From Endozoicomonas arenosclerae (GTDB lineage: Bacteria; Pseudomonadota; Gammaproteobacteria; Pseudomonadales; Endozoicomonadaceae), in contig NZ_LASA01000173.1 in assembly GCF_001562015.1 (NCBI RefSeq), positions 1-42,038 of the forward strand: a DNA stretch of 42,038 nucleotides, read 5' to 3'. The stretch's first letter is position 1. Every line of letters starts with the position of its first letter. Shown piece by piece: positions 9,474-19,404 of the stretch. The notes under the pieces are model-generated. The model made no database searches. It was not told the DNA's origin and saw only the letters and a list, made by a program, of their open reading frames with translations. Made by a program: the position numbers and the translations under genes.

Positions 9474-10559
9474 TTAAAGAACACCTTTGGGATAGGAACC
9501 CAGCACGCGAAGATCATTGACACGATCACCGAGCTTCTCCAGTACTTTCTGAACTACAGGGTCATCCTTGTGCCCTTCAAAGTCAATGAAGAACACATAG
9601 TTCCAAATACCCGATCTGGAAGGACGGGTTTCCACACGAGTCAGGTCGATATCATGAACGTGGAAAACTTCCAGGATGGCATGCAAAGCACCTGGCTGGT
9701 TTCTCATACTAACAACAATGGATGTTTTATCCGCACCACTGGCAGGTACATCCTGATGCCCAATAATCAGGAATCGAGTGGAGTTATCTGGCTGATCTTC
9801 AATCTTTTCAGAGATTTTCTTCAAACCATAGATATCCGCCGCCATATCACCGGCAATAGCTGCTGAATTCCACTCACCCTTGATTCTCTTTGCAGCTTCA
9901 GCATTAGAGCTGACTGCTACTCGCTCAGCCATTGGCCAATGGGCGTCGAGCCACTTGCGGCACTGTGCGAGAGACTGGGCGTGAGAGTAAATTCGGGTAA
10001 TATGGTCACGACGCGTATTCTCAGACACCAGAAGATGCTGATGAATTCTCAGCACTACCTCTCCACAGATTTTGAGGGAGGAATCCATGAAACTGTCCAG
10101 CGTATGACTGATTACGCCTTCTGTTGAGTTTTCAACCGGCACCACACCATAGCGTACAGCCCCTGCAGTCACCTCACGAAACACTTCATCAATAGCCGCC
10201 ATGGGTACGGAAACAGCAGAATGACCAAAGTGCTTCATGGCAGCCTGCTGGGTAAAGGTACCTTCCGGGCCCAGAAAAGCTACATGAACAGGCTCTTCCA
10301 GAGCCAGACAGGCCGACATAATTTCACGAAACAGACGAGCCATTTCTTCATCATCAAGAGGGCCACCGTTGCGCTCCATAACCCTTCGCAACACTTGCGC
10401 TTCACGCTCAGGACGATAAAAAACCGCAGCGGAGTCTTCATTCTGCTTAACCTTGGCGACGTCCTGGGCACAACGGGCCCTGTCGCTGATCAGCTGCAGA
10501 ATGTCCCGGTCCAGCTTGTCGATTTTGGTTCGCAACCCCTTTAACTTGTCATCTGTCAT
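9474..10559 (-). CDS. pheA: Chorismate mutase / prephenate dehydratase
   Basis: A 361-residue P-protein. Residues 1-90 form an AroQ chorismate mutase (LRTKIDKLDRDILQLISDRA ... FYRPEREAQVLRRV). About 95-275 is prephenate dehydratase with LGPEGTFTQQAA, PVENSTEGVISHTLD and the NSTRFLIIG segment. The last 80 residues are an ACT domain (GALHAILEVFHVHDIDLTRVE and the ESRP-like ETRPSR), the usual site of phenylalanine feedback. It makes phenylpyruvate from chorismate. It follows serC after 260 bases and precedes hisC after about 290 bases; the Shine-Dalgarno is weak. Confidence 0.96.
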   Translation of the reverse strand: MTDDKLKGLRTKIDKLDRDILQLISDRARCAQDVAKVKQNEDSAAVFYRPEREAQVLRRVMERNGGPLDDEEMARLFREIMSACLALEEPVHVAFLGPEGTFTQQAAMKHFGHSAVSVPMAAIDEVFREVTAGAVRYGVVPVENSTEGVISHTLDSFMDSSLKICGEVVLRIHQHLLVSENTRRDHITRIYSHAQSLAQCRKWLDAHWPMAERVAVSSNAEAAKRIKGEWNSAAIAGDMAADIYGLKKISEKIEDQPDNSTRFLIIGHQDVPASGADKTSIVVSMRNQPGALHAILEVFHVHDIDLTRVETRPSRSGIWNYVFFIDFEGHKDDPVVQKVLEKLGDRVNDLRVLGSYPKGVL

Positions 10560-10820
10560 AATGTTCTCTGCGTCTTACTGTAATGACTTCAGCCGTATTG
10601 ATTGAAACAGCATTCCTTCTGCTGTTCTTTTAGTTGATAACGGCTCAAACAGCCATGAGTCGAAATACAACTCATTCTATATCCTGAAAATGGTCACAGA
10701 GACTGAAAGGACTGACTATCAAACATTCAGCCCTCCAGCGGTCAACTCGATGCAAGAGTATTCTGTGCGACCCATCCTTCTATCTATTGCGCTACACCTC
10801 TGGAAAAGGCGTAGAGTCTA

Positions 10821-11939
10821 TCATCCGTACTTCCGCTCAAATTCACGCATAAATGAGACCAGTGCATCGACATGATTCTCTGGTACAGCATTATAAATAC
10901 TGGCTCGCATTCCGCCTACAGCCTTATGCCCTTTGAGGTACAGAAACCCGGCCTTTTCTGATTCTGCCAGAAAGACCTTGTCAAGCTCCGGATCTGCGAG
11001 GGTAAACGGGACATTCATTCTTGAACGCCAGCGAGGATCCACTTTGTTGTGATAAAAACCTGAGTCATCAATGGTCTTATAGAGCTTTCCAGACTTGCGA
11101 TCATTCAACTGATCAACCGCTTCAAGACCGCCCTGCGCCTTCAACCATTTAAACACCAGCCCTGCCAGATACCAGGCAAAAGTAGGTGGCGTGTTATACA
11201 TGGAATCTTTGTCAGACTGGACCCGATAATCCAGAACCGCAGGGCAATGCGCGTGACTTCGATCAAGCAAGTCTTCTCTGACAATCACAACAGTCAATCC
11301 TGCAGGCCCTATATTCTTTTGCGCACCGGCGTAAATCAGCCCAAATTTGCTGATATCAATAGGACGGGAAAGAATGTTGGAAGACATGTCTGCCACCAGA
11401 GGCACATCACCGGAATCAGGAATAAACGGAAATTCCAGACCACCAATCGTCTCGTTAGGCGTGTAATGCACATAAGCGGCATCAGAACTGAACCGCCAGT
11501 CAGCCTCTTCTGGCATGGTATGAAATGAAGCACCCTTACCATCCGCAATGACATTCACATTGAGATAGCGCTGAGCTTCTTTTATGGCAGACTGCGCCCA
11601 ATGTCCACTGTTCACATAGTCAGCCGATTGCTTATCACCCTTCAGATTCAGAGGAATAGCAGCAAACTGGCCCCGGGCACCGCCCTGTAAAAACAGGACT
11701 TTATAATTGGACGGAATTTTCAGCAGATCACGCAGATCCTGCTCAGACTGCTCTGCCACCTCAAGAAAGGATTTACCACGATGACTGACTTCCATGATGG
11801 AAGCTCCTTCCCGGTTATAATCCAGCAGTTCATCACGAGCCTGCTCCAACACGGCCTGAGGAATAGGAGCCGGACCTGCCGAAAAGTTATAGGTCCGCCC
11901 CTCTAAACCAGCCAGTGTTTCTGCCAACAGATTATTCAT
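10821..11939 (-). CDS. serC: Phosphoserine aminotransferase
   Basis: A 372-residue PLP enzyme that makes O-phosphoserine from 3-phosphohydroxypyruvate and also serves pyridoxal phosphate synthesis. Visible marks are YNFSAGPAP near the N-terminus, [10 protein letters not shown] for phosphate binding, ADMSSN, and the PLP lysine in [12 protein letters not shown]; the end [17 protein letters not shown] is typical. GGGAGGG precedes the ATG. It lies between gyrA and pheA, as in Pseudomonas. A 17-bp palindrome with GATC ends lies 40-56 bases upstream. Confidence 0.96.
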   Translation of the reverse strand: MNNLLAETLAGLEGRTYNFSAGPAPIPQAVLEQARDELLDYNREGASIMEVSHRGKSFLEVAEQSEQDLRDLLKIPSNYKVLFLQGGARGQFAAIPLNLKGDKQSADYVNSGHWAQSAIKEAQRYLNVNVIADGKGASFHTMPEEADWRFSSDAAYVHYTPNETIGGLEFPFIPDSGDVPLVADMSSNILSRPIDISKFGLIYAGAQKNIGPAGLTVVIVREDLLDRSHAHCPAVLDYRVQSDKDSMYNTPPTFAWYLAGLVFKWLKAQGGLEAVDQLNDRKSGKLYKTIDDSGFYHNKVDPRWRSRMNVPFTLADPELDKVFLAESEKAGFLYLKGHKAVGGMRASIYNAVPENHVDALVSFMREFERKYG

Positions 11940-12316
11940 ACCACCCTCCCAACTCTCCTGATTCGGTCACACTGAACGGATCATGTGACATGATCATGAC
12001 CAAACCGAACTTCAACACCTTTCAAAGGCTTCCCACGACTACCACTGAACCTATACAGTACCGTTCAAAGCATTTCAGGCCTGCTTTGGCACGAACACTC
12101 CGACAGCCAGTTTGTTGTTTGTCAGCTGCATCCCTTCAGCGTTGCTCTATAGGCACACATTACATCCGTGTAAACACCCCAAAAAATTGCTCCACGGTAA
12201 CTGATCCTTCGTTACTCTAACTCATGTATCCATACAGTCGTGCATTTCTGGGATACATTACGTCCATGTAAATAAAACGCCAGCTGAGCGCTGGCGTTAA
12301 CATGTTTCAATGAGAA
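11940..12316. other. gyrA-serC intergenic region
   Basis: 377 bases without a gene. It contains a perfect palindrome GATCATGT-G-ACATGATC (11979-11995) near serC, two 18-bp copies of ACATTACRTCCRTGTAAA (12157-12174 and 12255-12272) that are themselves partly palindromic, and the gyrA terminator. The serC promoter should lie in the left half, but no strong -35/-10 pair was found. Confidence 0.6.
12268..12298 (-). terminator. gyrA intrinsic terminator
   Basis: The 9-bp stem AACGCCAGC/GCTGGCGTT (12276-12284 and 12290-12298) with a 5-base loop is followed on the minus strand by TTTTATTTA. It starts 18 bases past the gyrA stop. Confidence 0.85.
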
Positions 12317-14941
12317 TCAATCTTCCTGATTATCTTCAGGCCCAGTATCAGGGGTTTCATCCCCCCCTTCCTCGGCTTCATCAGTCTCATCATCAACGAT
12401 TTCAACTTCTTCCGGCTCATCAACCCCGGCAACACCGACCAGTTTCTCACCTTCCTGAACCTTGATCAGGGTAACACCCTGCGTATTACGGCTCATGACA
12501 GAGATTTCATCCACCCGGGTTCTTACCAGAGTGCCCTGGTCAGAGATCAGCATGATCTCTTCACCATCCTTCACCTGGATAGCGCCAATCAGGTCACCGT
12601 TACGATCGGTGCACTGCATGGAGATAACACCCTGACCACCACGACCAGTGATGCGGAAGTCTTCAACGCCCGTTCGCTTACCGAAGCCGTTTTCACTCAC
12701 TGTGAGAATCTGGGACTCATCTTCAGGAATAATCAGGGAAATCACTCGCTGACCTTCCTGCAGTTTCATCCCCCTGACACCCCGAGCCGTACGACCCATG
12801 GCACGTACATCGGTCTCTTCAAAGCGGATAGCCTTACCGGAATTAGAGAGCAGCATGACCTGCTTGTCTCCGGCAGTAATCTTGGCACCGACCAGGGAAT
12901 CACCTTCATCCAGCCCCAGAGCAATCAAACCACTGGAACGAGGACGGGAGAACTGCTCAAGCGGTGTTTTCTTAACAGTACCGGAAACTGTCGCCATAAA
13001 GACGAAGTGCCCTTCAGTGTATTCTTCCACCGGCAGCATGGCCGTAATACGCTCGCCTTCTTCAAGGGGAAGAATATTCACAATAGGTCGACCACGGGAT
13101 GTCCTGCCTGCAGGCGGAATCTGGTAAACCTTCAACCAATACACTTTACCCTTGCTCGAGAAGCACAGAATCTGGGTGTGCGTGTTCGCCACCAGCATGT
13201 GCTCAACGTAGTCTTCGTCCTTAACCGAAGCCGCAGACTTACCACGACCACCACGGCGCTGAGCCTGATAGGTGTCCAGCGTGGTCGTTTTGGCATAACC
13301 ACCGTGAGAAAGGGTGACCACCATGTCCTCTTCAGTGATCAGGTCTTCAACGGTCAGATCACGGCGGGAGCTGGTGATTTCAGTACGACGCTCATCGCCA
13401 TACTCTTCAACCACTTTTTCCAGCTCTTCACGAATCACTTCCATCAGACGCTCTGAGCTGGAGAGAATCAGCAGCAGTTCTGCAATCTTTTCCAGCAGCT
13501 CACGGTACTCACCCAGCAGTTTGTCGTGTTCCAGACCGGTCAGCCTGTGCAGACGCATTTCCAGAATGGCTTGTGCCTGAGCAGGTGACAGATAGTAGAG
13601 ACCATCATCACGAAGACCAAACTCAGCAGGCAATTCTTCCGGACGACAGGCATCAGCACCCGCGCGCTCGGCCATTTCCAGGACATGTCCAGGCTTCCAG
13701 CCTTGAGCGATCAGCTTTTCTTTGGCTTCCGCTGGCGTTGGAGAATCCTTGATCAAGGCAATGACAGGATCAATATTGGACAGGGCAACCGCCAGCCCTT
13801 CCAGCAGGTGACCACGTTCACGAGCCTTTCGAAGCTCATAAACTGTTCTGCGGGTCACCACTTCACGACGATGGCGGATGAAGGCTTCCAGCATCTCCTT
13901 CAGATTCAGGAGTCTGGGCTGACCATCCACCAGCGCAACATTATTAATACCAAATACAGATTCAAGCTGCGTCTGGGCATAAAGATTGTTCAGTACTACG
14001 TCGGCTACTTCACCACGACGTAATTCAATCACTACGCGCATACCGTCTTTGTCAGACTCATCGCGCAGCTCAGTAATACCCTCAATCTTCTTGTCTTTGA
14101 CCAGTTCAGCGATCTTTTCAATCAACCGGGCCTTGTTCAACTGATAAGGCAGCTCAGTAATAATGATCGTACTTTTATTCTTCTTTTCATCATGCTCTAT
14201 ATCAGCACGCGCCCTGATATAGATTCGACCACGACCTGTACGGTATGCCTGGAGAATACCTGCACGGCCATTAATAATGCCGGCTGTTGGAAAATCAGGG
14301 CCCGGAATGTATTCCATCAGGTCATCAATGGACAGACTGTCATCATCAATCAGAGCCAGACAGCCTTTTACGACTTCTGTCAGGTTATGAGGCGGTATAT
14401 TCGTTGCCATACCCACTGCGATACCGGCTGCACCGTTTACCAGCAGGTTAGGTATGCGGGTAGGCATTACCGCAGGAATCTGTTCAGTGCCGTCATAGTT
14501 AGGCACATAATCAACTGTTTCCTTATCCAGATCCGCCATAATGTCATGGCTGATCTTCTGCATACGAATTTCGGTATAACGCATGGCAGCTGCAGAGTCG
14601 CCATCCACCGAACCGAAGTTACCCTGCCCGTCTACCAGCATGTAACGCAGGGAAAAAGGCTGCGCCATACGAACAATGGTGTCATATACAGCAGAGTCTC
14701 CGTGGGGGTGGTATTTACCAATGACATCACCCACCACACGAGCTGATTTCTTGTAGGGCTTGTTCCAGTCATTGCTCAGCTCGTTCATTGCGAAGAGAAC
14801 CCGCCGATGGACCGGCTTGAGTCCGTCACGCACATCAGGCAATGCCCGCCCGACGATAACACTCATGGCATAGTCCAGATAGGACTGCTTGAGCTCGTCT
14901 TCGATGTTTACCGGAAGAATCTCTTTGGCGATATCAGTCAT
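12317..14941 (-). CDS. gyrA: DNA gyrase subunit A
   Basis: An 874-residue type II topoisomerase subunit that cuts and rejoins DNA while GyrB drives negative supercoiling. The catalytic tyrosine is Tyr122 ([10 protein letters not shown]). The quinolone-resistance region is wild type by E. coli numbering (GDSAVYD, Ser83 and Asp87). The C-terminal wrapping domain with six blades includes the GyrA-box QRRGGRGK, which marks gyrase rather than ParC. The protein ends in an acidic tail (many Glu/Asp). E. coli GyrA has 875 residues. It is the first gene of the serC-side cluster and is divergent from ubiG across 727 bases. Confidence 0.98.
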   Translation of the reverse strand: MTDIAKEILPVNIEDELKQSYLDYAMSVIVGRALPDVRDGLKPVHRRVLFAMNELSNDWNKPYKKSARVVGDVIGKYHPHGDSAVYDTIVRMAQPFSLRYMLVDGQGNFGSVDGDSAAAMRYTEIRMQKISHDIMADLDKETVDYVPNYDGTEQIPAVMPTRIPNLLVNGAAGIAVGMATNIPPHNLTEVVKGCLALIDDDSLSIDDLMEYIPGPDFPTAGIINGRAGILQAYRTGRGRIYIRARADIEHDEKKNKSTIIITELPYQLNKARLIEKIAELVKDKKIEGITELRDESDKDGMRVVIELRRGEVADVVLNNLYAQTQLESVFGINNVALVDGQPRLLNLKEMLEAFIRHRREVVTRRTVYELRKARERGHLLEGLAVALSNIDPVIALIKDSPTPAEAKEKLIAQGWKPGHVLEMAERAGADACRPEELPAEFGLRDDGLYYLSPAQAQAILEMRLHRLTGLEHDKLLGEYRELLEKIAELLLILSSSERLMEVIREELEKVVEEYGDERRTEITSSRRDLTVEDLITEEDMVVTLSHGGYAKTTTLDTYQAQRRGGRGKSAASVKDEDYVEHMLVANTHTQILCFSSKGKVYWLKVYQIPPAGRTSRGRPIVNILPLEEGERITAMLPVEEYTEGHFVFMATVSGTVKKTPLEQFSRPRSSGLIALGLDEGDSLVGAKITAGDKQVMLLSNSGKAIRFEETDVRAMGRTARGVRGMKLQEGQRVISLIIPEDESQILTVSENGFGKRTGVEDFRITGRGGQGVISMQCTDRNGDLIGAIQVKDGEEIMLISDQGTLVRTRVDEISVMSRNTQGVTLIKVQEGEKLVGVAGVDEPEEVEIVDDETDEAEEGGDETPDTGPEDNQED

Positions 14942-15276
14942 GTAAACCCAGTCGTCCTTTAGCTTGCGCCCACCGGATACCAGTCAGCATCCTTTCTCAA
15001 CCCAGAAGGCCGAAAACCCCGAAAATTGGTCGTAACGTTCTGTCTTAGCAAAATGTTGCACCAAAATCCCACATACTCGGATCTGTCATAATGGAGTCAT
15101 AGTCTTCCATTACTGTGCGGGCTTGACTGCTCAAGCAGCCACCCTGTGACCCGGCATTTTGTTTGCAGCCGGCTGGCCGGCAACCCGATTAATTCAATTA
15201 ACAGACAGCCATAAGCGTAAAAAAATCATTTAATCACCTCTTGAAAGAGAGGAAGTGATGAAATGATTTTCACGAT

Positions 15277-15299
15277 AAAAAAAGCATGGCTGCTTTTTT
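15277..15299. terminator. Orphan bidirectional terminator-like hairpin
   Basis: AAAAAAGCA-TGGC-TGCTTTTTT is a 9-bp stem with a four-base loop, and its arms supply A and T tracts for both directions. No coding sequence ends near it on either strand, which points to a small RNA or a leader transcript. Confidence 0.65.
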
Positions 15300-15511
15300 C
15301 ATATCAAGTAGCAAATAATACCACAGCTGGCAGCCTTACTGCGAGCCAGTGTATGTGAACACACGATTTTTCTGCAGAAAAAATGACACTTAAGTACGAC
15401 ATAGTGCCAATGTCAGCAGTTTTTTCTGCACGCAGCCATTGAAAAATCGAAAAACTATCGAAACACGGCTGTAAAGTTTCTCTAAACCCTTATCCGGATG
15501 AACAGGAACAC

Positions 15512-15539
15512 TTAACTCTGAAAACTCTGTCTGTATAAT
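15512..15539 (+). promoter_or_regulatory. Probable ubiG operon promoter
   Basis: A perfect -10 hexamer TATAAT (15534-15539) stands 16 bases after TTAACT (15512-15517), a 4/6 match to the -35 consensus. It lies 130 bases before the ubiG start. Confidence 0.6.
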
Positions 15540-15668
15540 GCAAAGAAGAATATTGACTGCGCTGTCACCTTCGGCATCAACCGACTCTCATGAAGCCTTT
15601 TCCAGACCTTCCTGAGAGACCTTCTTTTTGGCGCATACCCAATCAAACCGCTTGAGAATCTGGACATT

Positions 15669-16403
15669 ATGACTTCAAATCAGGATGAGCCTCGCCCAGC
15701 ACAAAATGTCGATCCAGCTGAAATTGCAAAATTTGAAGAGCTGGCCAGTCGATGGTGGGATATGGACGGAGAGTTCAAGCCTCTGCACGAGATCAACCCG
15801 CTTCGACTGAACTACATTGATGAACGCGTTGGCCTGGCCGGCAAGAAAGTACTGGATGTTGGTTGCGGTGGAGGAATCCTCAGTGAATCAATGGCCCTGC
15901 GCGGTGCAGAGGTGACTGGCATAGACATGGGTGACGCTCCTCTTTCCGTTGCAAGACTGCACAGCATGGAAAGTGAAGTCGAGGTTAATTACCGCAAGAT
16001 TCCTGTCGAAGAGCTGGCGGAAGAAATGCCCGGTACATTCGACGTTGTTACCTGCCTGGAAATGCTGGAGCACGTACCCGAACCTGCTTCCGTCATCAGA
16101 GCCTGCGAAAAACTTCTGAAGCCGGGCGGCCAGATCTTTTTTGCCACCATCAACCGCAACGCAAAATCCTGGCTGTTTGCCATTGTCGGCGCCGAATACG
16201 TGTTAAAAATGCTGCCGAAAGGCACTCATGAACACAGCAAGTTCATCAAACCCCATGAACTCTGCAGCTGGATGAGACAGACCGACCTGGAAGTACACGA
16301 CATGACCGGAATGGTTTTTAACCCGCTCACTGGCGTGTACTCCCTGAAAAAGAGTGACACTGACGTTAATTATCTGATTTATGGCAGTAAGCCGGAGGCC
16401 TGA
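15669..16403 (+). CDS. ubiG: Ubiquinone biosynthesis O-methyltransferase
   Basis: A 244-residue SAM-dependent methyltransferase that carries out both O-methylations of ubiquinone synthesis. The SAM site [13 protein letters not shown] is at about residues 61-73, with the acidic loop GIDMGDAPL and the post-motif [12 protein letters not shown]. coli UbiG has 240 residues. N-terminal [19 protein letters not shown] is typical of the family. Its TGA overlaps the next ATG by one base, so it is translationally coupled to the phosphatase gene. Confidence 0.96.
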   Translation: MTSNQDEPRPAQNVDPAEIAKFEELASRWWDMDGEFKPLHEINPLRLNYIDERVGLAGKKVLDVGCGGGILSESMALRGAEVTGIDMGDAPLSVARLHSMESEVEVNYRKIPVEELAEEMPGTFDVVTCLEMLEHVPEPASVIRACEKLLKPGGQIFFATINRNAKSWLFAIVGAEYVLKMLPKGTHEHSKFIKPHELCSWMRQTDLEVHDMTGMVFNPLTGVYSLKKSDTDVNYLIYGSKPEA

Positions 16404-17122
16404 TGAGTCATCATAACGCCATTGAAGGCCTGTTTTTTGACCTGGACGGCACTCTACTGGACACCTCAGGCGACTTCATAGCCGTTATCAATCAAATGCT
16501 GGCAAAAGATAATCTGCCAGAAACGGATAGCGCATTGATTCGCGATCATGTTTCCGAAGGCTCAAGAAAACTGATCCAGCTGGCTTATAAAATAGAAGCC
16601 ACTGACCCAGCACTTGAACCATTGAGAAACCGACTGCTCAATGAATATGATTTACACATCAGCAACAAGCAGCGTAAAAGCGCCGCCTGCCTTTATGAAG
16701 GAATTGAAGACCTGCTGATGGCTCTGGACGAAAACGCCATCCGCTGGGGTGTCGTCACGAACAAACCATTTGCTTATGCCCACGTATTACTGGATCAGGT
16801 TAACCTGGGCCATCGCTATCAAGCACTCATCTGCCCTGATCACGTTAAAAAGGCCAAACCCGATCCAGAGTCCCTGCTGCTAGCCTGCCAGAGCGCGGGT
16901 ACACGACCGGAACAAAGCATCTACATAGGCGACCACCTTCGCGACATTGATGCAGGCAGAAATGCAGGCATGATAACCATTGCAGCACTCTATGGCTATA
17001 TCAGCCCTGACGACCACCCTGAGGAATGGCAGGCCGATCACAGTGTTGCCACAGCAAGGGAAATATTACCCCTGCTTGAAAAATACAAGTGGCAGCTGCC
17101 ACGGAGACACTCAGATGTTTGA
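16403..17122 (+). CDS. mupP: HAD phosphatase, probable MurNAc-6-phosphate phosphatase MupP
   Basis: A 239-residue haloacid dehalogenase phosphatase with the four motifs: nucleophile DLDGTLLD near residue 13, the threonine motif VVTNKP, the lysine in KKAKPDPE, and GDHLRDIDAG. Its place between ubiG and yciK is the Pseudomonas arrangement in which MupP feeds cell-wall MurNAc back to UDP-MurNAc. By sequence alone it could equally be called a phosphoglycolate phosphatase (Gph); the context favours MupP. It overlaps the following gene by 8 bases. Confidence 0.8.
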   Translation: MSHHNAIEGLFFDLDGTLLDTSGDFIAVINQMLAKDNLPETDSALIRDHVSEGSRKLIQLAYKIEATDPALEPLRNRLLNEYDLHISNKQRKSAACLYEGIEDLLMALDENAIRWGVVTNKPFAYAHVLLDQVNLGHRYQALICPDHVKKAKPDPESLLLACQSAGTRPEQSIYIGDHLRDIDAGRNAGMITIAALYGYISPDDHPEEWQADHSVATAREILPLLEKYKWQLPRRHSDV

Positions 17123-17888
17123 ATACAATGCACCCGACAACCTCTTAAAAGACAAAATCATTCTGGTCACCGGTGCCGGCAGTGGCATTGGCCGAACCGC
17201 AGCCCTGACATTTGCCAAATACGGCGCAACCGTCATTCTGCTGGGAAGAACCACCAGCAAACTGGAAGAAGTTTATGACGAGATTGAGGAAAACGGATGG
17301 CCTCAGGCTGCCATCTATCCTATGAACCTAGCAGGAGCCACTGAGCAGGATTACACAAATCTGGCTAACACACTGGATGATGAATTTGGCCGACTGGACG
17401 GACTGCTTCACAACGCAGGTCTGCTGGGTGAGCTTAAAGCCATAGCTCAGTATGATCTGGATAAGTGGAATGAGGTGATGCATGTCAATGTAACCGCCCC
17501 CTTCCTGATGTCCAGAGAACTTCTGCCTTTGCTAAGAAAGGCTGATAGCAGCTCAATCGCCTTCACTTCCTCCAGTGTCGGCCATAAAGGCAGAGCCCAC
17601 TGGGGAGCCTACAGCATTTCCAAATTTGCTACGGAAGGCCTCATGCAGGTCATGGCCGATGAAGAAGACGGCCTGAGCCAGGTCAGAGTTAATACTATCA
17701 ACCCTGGCGGCACTCGAACCTCAATGAGAGCCTCAGCCTTCCCGGGCGAAGACCCTATGAGTCGACCCACCCCCGAAGACATTATGCCGGCTTACCTGTA
17801 CCTGATGGGCGATGAAAGCCAATCCGTCAACGGCCAGACCTTTCACGCCCAACAACCCGGATCACCTGAAACCCATAATATTGTCTGA
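17115..17888 (+). CDS. yciK: YciK-family short-chain oxidoreductase
   Basis: A 257-residue short-chain dehydrogenase/reductase. The cofactor site is TGAGSGIGR near the N-terminus, NAG follows at LLHNAGLLGE, and the catalytic set is Ser in FTSSSVG with YSISK. E. coli YciK has 252 residues; its natural substrate is unknown. The start at 17115 is chosen because it matches the family start (MFEYNAPDNLLKDK), has GGAG upstream and overlaps the end of mupP; the open frame runs further 5' inside mupP without support. A strong terminator follows at once, ending the ubiG-mupP-yciK operon. Confidence 0.93.
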   Translation: MFEYNAPDNLLKDKIILVTGAGSGIGRTAALTFAKYGATVILLGRTTSKLEEVYDEIEENGWPQAAIYPMNLAGATEQDYTNLANTLDDEFGRLDGLLHNAGLLGELKAIAQYDLDKWNEVMHVNVTAPFLMSRELLPLLRKADSSSIAFTSSSVGHKGRAHWGAYSISKFATEGLMQVMADEEDGLSQVRVNTINPGGTRTSMRASAFPGEDPMSRPTPEDIMPAYLYLMGDESQSVNGQTFHAQQPGSPETHNIV

Positions 17889-17894
17889 GCCACA

Positions 17895-17931
17895 GAATGA
17901 CCCGCAAGCAGGCGGGTCATTCACGTTTTTT
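17895..17931 (+). terminator. yciK intrinsic terminator
   Basis: An 11-bp perfect stem GAATGACCCGC/GCGGGTCATTC (17895-17905 and 17912-17922) with a six-base loop is followed by CACG and TTTTTT. Confidence 0.95.
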
Positions 17932-18093
17932 CCTCAATCCCATCAGATGAAACAAGGCCTGAAGCTCCTTTTCAAGAGCCTCATAACCATTCTCCGATCC
18001 AAACAACCCCACTTACACCTCAAGGAAATAGTCAATGCTGAATATTTGTCTATCCTTTTATGTTCAAGCACAAGTCATCAACAATACAATACA

Positions 18094-19134
18094 ATGCAAC
18101 CATTCAAGAAATACTCTTATCGACCCATTTACTTCAGCCTGCTCTTGCTTGTAACAGCGAACATGCTCCAGGCTAAACCAGTGATCATTGATACAGACAT
18201 GGGAGGGGATGACTGGCTAGCTATTCTCTATATACTCGCTGAACCGTCCATTCAGATAAAGGCGATCACCATAAATGGTACTGGCTTAGGTCGCTCAGAA
18301 CCTTCCAGCAACAACCTCTTTCACATACTTGACATTGCTTGTGCAGATCCTATTCCAGTTGCCTTAGGTAGTGACCAACCTCGCTCTGGCAATAATACGT
18401 TTCCTAACTGGATTCGAGATCAAACGGATGATTTTCAAGGGTTGACAGTAAGACATTCAAATCGAACAGTAAAAGATATTAGCGCCCCTCAACTCATTAA
18501 TCAGGTAATAGAAAAATCAGATGAGCGTGTCACCATCTTAGTCCTGGGGCCAATGACCAACCTGGCAACAGCACTTGTTAACAACCCGGCACTGGCAGAT
18601 CGCATTGATCGTGTTGTTGCTATGGCTGGAGCCATTGAAACTCCAGGAAACCTCATTGACCTGCCTGGATTCAAAACCAGCAATAACACGGCAGAATGGA
18701 ATGTTTATTTGGATCCTAAAGCTATGGAAATTGTGATGAATTCCATCAACAATCTGATTTTGATTCCGCTTGATGCCACCAAAGATGTACCAGCAAATGG
18801 CGACCTGGTTTCCAGGATACGAAAATCTGGACACTCAGAAGCCAGTAATTTTGTTGCAAATACTATTGAAGGCTGGCGCGAACTAGATGGACGTTACTCT
18901 ACTTATATGTGGGATCCAGTTGCCGCCATGTATCTGGTTAGGCCGGAGTTTATAGCTACAAAAAAAGGACGACTAACCATTGATTCGAATCCTGACTCAA
19001 TTACCGCAGGGAATCTTACATTAACCCACAATGGTACAACTCTTTCATACGGCGTCAAAGCTGATCAGAGGAGTTTTGAAAACAGCTTTGTAGAAGCCAT
19101 AAGTAAGAATTTCTGTGAAAGCGGACAACACTAA
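18094..19134 (+). CDS. Secreted nucleoside hydrolase (IunH family)
   Basis: A 346-residue inosine-uridine-type nucleoside hydrolase. A signal peptide (MQPFKKYSYR, hydrophobic core, ANMLQA) precedes the calcium-binding signature DTDMGGDD at residues 33-40. Later family marks are GPMTNLAT, the NTAEWNVYLDPKA line and MWDPVAAM near the C-terminus, where many family members carry a His-Asp pair. It should split nucleosides to base and ribose, here in the periplasm. Most bacterial members are cytosolic, so export is notable. The frame is open from 17812, through the yciK end and its terminator, so the 18094 ATG that starts the signal peptide is used, although its Shine-Dalgarno is weak. Next comes a secreted phosphatase, suggesting a joint role in nucleotide scavenging. 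Confidence 0.88.
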   Translation: MQPFKKYSYRPIYFSLLLLVTANMLQAKPVIIDTDMGGDDWLAILYILAEPSIQIKAITINGTGLGRSEPSSNNLFHILDIACADPIPVALGSDQPRSGNNTFPNWIRDQTDDFQGLTVRHSNRTVKDISAPQLINQVIEKSDERVTILVLGPMTNLATALVNNPALADRIDRVVAMAGAIETPGNLIDLPGFKTSNNTAEWNVYLDPKAMEIVMNSINNLILIPLDATKDVPANGDLVSRIRKSGHSEASNFVANTIEGWRELDGRYSTYMWDPVAAMYLVRPEFIATKKGRLTIDSNPDSITAGNLTLTHNGTTLSYGVKADQRSFENSFVEAISKNFCESGQH

Positions 19135-19404
19135 CAACATAAAATCTCGCTCTATTATATCTATCAAAGTAAGCCGACATGAAGAATAAATAAGAACCAG
19201 ACCCAAGAGACAACTCACGTACCTTCATGCGTACATTGTAAAATAGAAATGATCAATACCGCCTCGACACTTACATCGTAAAATTAAACTTATGAACTAT
19301 CTCGGCTTGAAACAAGCAGTTACAAAAAAACCGACCACCCTTGAACCGTGAGCTAGGTTTTATCGTCGAAATAATACACTTATTCGATACCAATGAGGGA
19401 TTCC

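Larger units (their letters stand above)
14942..15668. other. Long gyrA-ubiG divergent intergenic region
   Basis: 727 bases without a credible protein gene. From left to right on the plus strand: the gyrA leader; hairpins GCTTGA/TCAAGC (15121-15136) and GCCGG/CCGGC (15168-15181); a long imperfect hairpin with arms AAAATCATTT/AAATGATTTT (15222-15270); an orphan terminator (15277-15299); a perfect palindrome TTTTTCTGCAGAAAAA (15367-15382), part of which recurs at 15420-15430; and the ubiG promoter. The middle may encode a small RNA; see findings. Confidence 0.6.

Noticed and set aside
14680-14710. Possible quinolone-resistance change in gyrA
   Set aside because: Ser83 and Asp87 are both present, so the region is wild type.
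17812-18093. 94 extra N-terminal codons for the nucleoside hydrolase
   Set aside because: This part runs through the yciK end and its terminator, and would bury the signal peptide inside the protein.
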